Below, piece by piece: positions 62,918-64,000 of a DNA stretch of 64,000 nucleotides. Under the pieces are notes generated by a model, which worked only from the letters and a program-made list of their open reading frames with translations, did no database searches and had not been told where the DNA came from. Numbering within the stretch: the stretch's first letter is position 1; the number at the start of each line of letters is the position of its first letter. Position numbers and translations under genes: made by a program. Source of the DNA: Salipiger aestuarii (GTDB lineage Bacteria; Pseudomonadota; Alphaproteobacteria; Rhodobacterales; Rhodobacteraceae); NCBI RefSeq assembly GCF_003259905.1, contig NZ_QLMG01000001.1:62001-126000 (forward strand), in the 5' to 3' direction.

Positions 62918-64000
62918 TTACCCGCGCAGCGAACCGCCGGTCGCCTTTTCGACCTTTTGCACGATCCTGGCCGCGACCGCTTCGATGTCTTTTTCGGTCA
63001 GCGTCGCGTCGGTGGGTTGGAGGCGCACGGTGATGGCCAGCGATTTCTGCCCTTCGCCAAGGCTGCCACCGATGAATTCATCGAACACGCGCACGTCGTC
63101 GATCAGCGCCTTGTCCGCTCCGGCGGCGGCGTTCACCAGATCCTGCGCGGCCACATCGGCGTCCACCACAAACGCGAAATCGCGTTCGACCGCCTGCAGA
63201 TCGTTGGCCACCAGCGCCGGGCGCGACGCGCCCCTGGACCGGGGCAGGGGGATCTGTTCGGGATAGAGCACAAAGCCCACGGCGGGCCCCTTGACGCCCA
63301 TCTCGGTCAGAACGCCGGGGTGGATTTCGCCGAACACGCCCAGCACCTTTTTCGGGCCAAGACACAGCCTGCCGTGACGGCCCGGATGCCACCAGCCCTC
63401 GGCGCCGCGCAGGATCTGCATCTTGGCGGGGGCGCCGATGGCGGCAAGCACCGCCTCGGCATCGGCCTTGGCATCAAAGATGTCGACCGCGCGCGACGCC
63501 CCATGCACGTCCTTCGGCCCGGTGCGCCCGACAAGCAGGCCGCAGACCTGAAGATGCTGCTCGCCCGGCTCGCCGCCCTGAAACGCGGCGCCGCATTCGA
63601 ACAGCGCCAGATCCGCAAAGCCGCGCGCCTGGTTGCGCGCCGCGGCCTGCAACAGCCCCGGCAGCAGGTGCGGGCGCATGTGCGACAGATCGGCGGAAAT
63701 CGGGTTGGCGAGCCTTGTGGCGTCATCGCCGCCGCCGAACAGCGCCGCAGAGCCCTGGTCGACAAAGCTGTAGGTGACGCATTCGTTATAGCCCAGTTCC
63801 GCCGTGGTGCGGCGCGCGATCTGTTCGCGCTTTTGCATCGGTGACAGGATCGGCGCGGGCACGCCCGCTGTGGGGCGCGGCATCGGGATGCCTTGCAGTC
63901 TGGTCAGCGATGCGACGCGCGCGACCTCTTCGACCAGATCCGCTTCGCCCAGAACATCGGGGCGCCAGCTGGGCACGTTCGCCATGTCGCCATCAAAGGT
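62918..64000 (-). CDS. pheT: Phenylalanyl-tRNA synthetase beta subunit, C-terminal part (runs off window)
   Basis: 361 codons including the stop, continuing past the right edge; PheT is normally about 795 residues. The visible part begins in the B5 domain with MANVPSWRPDVLGEADLVEE, followed by VARVASLTRLQGIPMPRP. It then passes through the catalytic-like core (RTTAELGYNECVTYSFVDQG, ATRLANPISADLSHMRPHLL, PGLLQAAARNQARGFADLAL) and ends with the anticodon-binding FDX-ACB domain (FAFVVDADVAAQDLVNAAAG to EKDIEAVAARIVQKVEKATG). It pairs with PheS to charge tRNA-Phe. PheS is at the other end of this window, on the same strand, in the downstream direction. Confidence 0.97.
   Translation of the reverse strand, partial: TFDGDMANVPSWRPDVLGEADLVEEVARVASLTRLQGIPMPRPTAGVPAPILSPMQKREQIARRTTAELGYNECVTYSFVDQGSAALFGGGDDATRLANPISADLSHMRPHLLPGLLQAAARNQARGFADLALFECGAAFQGGEPGEQHLQVCGLLVGRTGPKDVHGASRAVDIFDAKADAEAVLAAIGAPAKMQILRGAEGWWHPGRHGRLCLGPKKVLGVFGEIHPGVLTEMGVKGPAVGFVLYPEQIPLPRSRGASRPALVANDLQAVERDFAFVVDADVAAQDLVNAAAGADKALIDDVRVFDEFIGGSLGEGQKSLAITVRLQPTDATLTEKDIEAVAARIVQKVEKATGGSLRG

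Overview
The window is high-GC DNA packed with short-gap, often ATGA-overlapping genes. Gene content points to an alphaproteobacterium of the Rhodobacteraceae/Roseobacter group: a choXWV/betICBA choline block, TRAP and ABC importers, remnants of red-type Calvin-cycle genes (cbbX, cbbR), a ClpS-RsmC-HemF neighbourhood, and RTX and FixL/FixJ-like proteins. No tRNA, rRNA, CRISPR array, prophage or intact insertion sequence was found.

Layout. 1-533: 5' part of pheS (-). 0.6-4.3 kb: a cpdB-like nucleotidase (-), NADH pyrophosphatase nudC (+) and an SRPBCC protein (+). 4.3-7.8 kb: a YnjBCD-type ABC importer (-). 8.4-12.7 kb: an eroded Calvin-cycle locus in which rpe, a thioredoxin-like gene and gph are intact, cbbX survives only as a C-terminal stub, the divergent cbbR is broken, and an IS30 scrap lies between them. 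12.75-17 kb: a TRAP transporter with a DadA-like oxidase (-). 17.1-18.3 kb: FAH-family hydrolase and CYTH protein (+). 18.4-21.9 kb: a 1166-residue RTX protein (-). 22.1-31.0 kb: an endonuclease-fold protein and a long polycistron carrying a CDP-alcohol phosphatidyltransferase, an LTA-synthase-like membrane phosphatase/transferase, a UPF0104 membrane protein, an NMT1-type ABC importer with a tandem-fused permease, and a GT4 glycosyltransferase. 31.0-33.9 kb: hybrid histidine kinase and divergent receiver. 34.1-42.3 kb: divergent choXWV and betI-betC-betB-betA around a BetI-type operator. 42.4-45.4 kb: a second sensor kinase/LuxR-type regulator pair. 45.5-50.4 kb: glutathionyl-hydroquinone reductase, a degenerate receiver, an MltB-like transglycosylase, a hypothetical protein, and adenine deaminase. 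50.5-53.2 kb: three neighbouring signalling genes, all pseudogenes. 53.2-57.2 kb: hemF, an atypical SDR, rsmC and clpS (-), with a HAD hydrolase diverging. 57.4-62.9 kb: D-Ala-D-Ala carboxypeptidase, a small membrane protein, a ThDP enzyme with a divergent GntR regulator, and an AhpD-like protein. 62.9-64.0 kb: 3' part of pheT (-).

How the genes work together. The choline block imports choline, desulfates choline-O-sulfate and oxidises choline to glycine betaine, very likely under BetI control. The cbb remnants suggest an ancestor that could fix CO2; the organism kept only the epimerase and phosphoglycolate phosphatase here. The 23.5-31.0 kb polycistron looks like an envelope-lipid head-group pathway combined with an importer, and is the best candidate for an undescribed system. 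Two separate decayed zones (10.4-12.7 and 50.5-53.2 kb) show ongoing gene loss.
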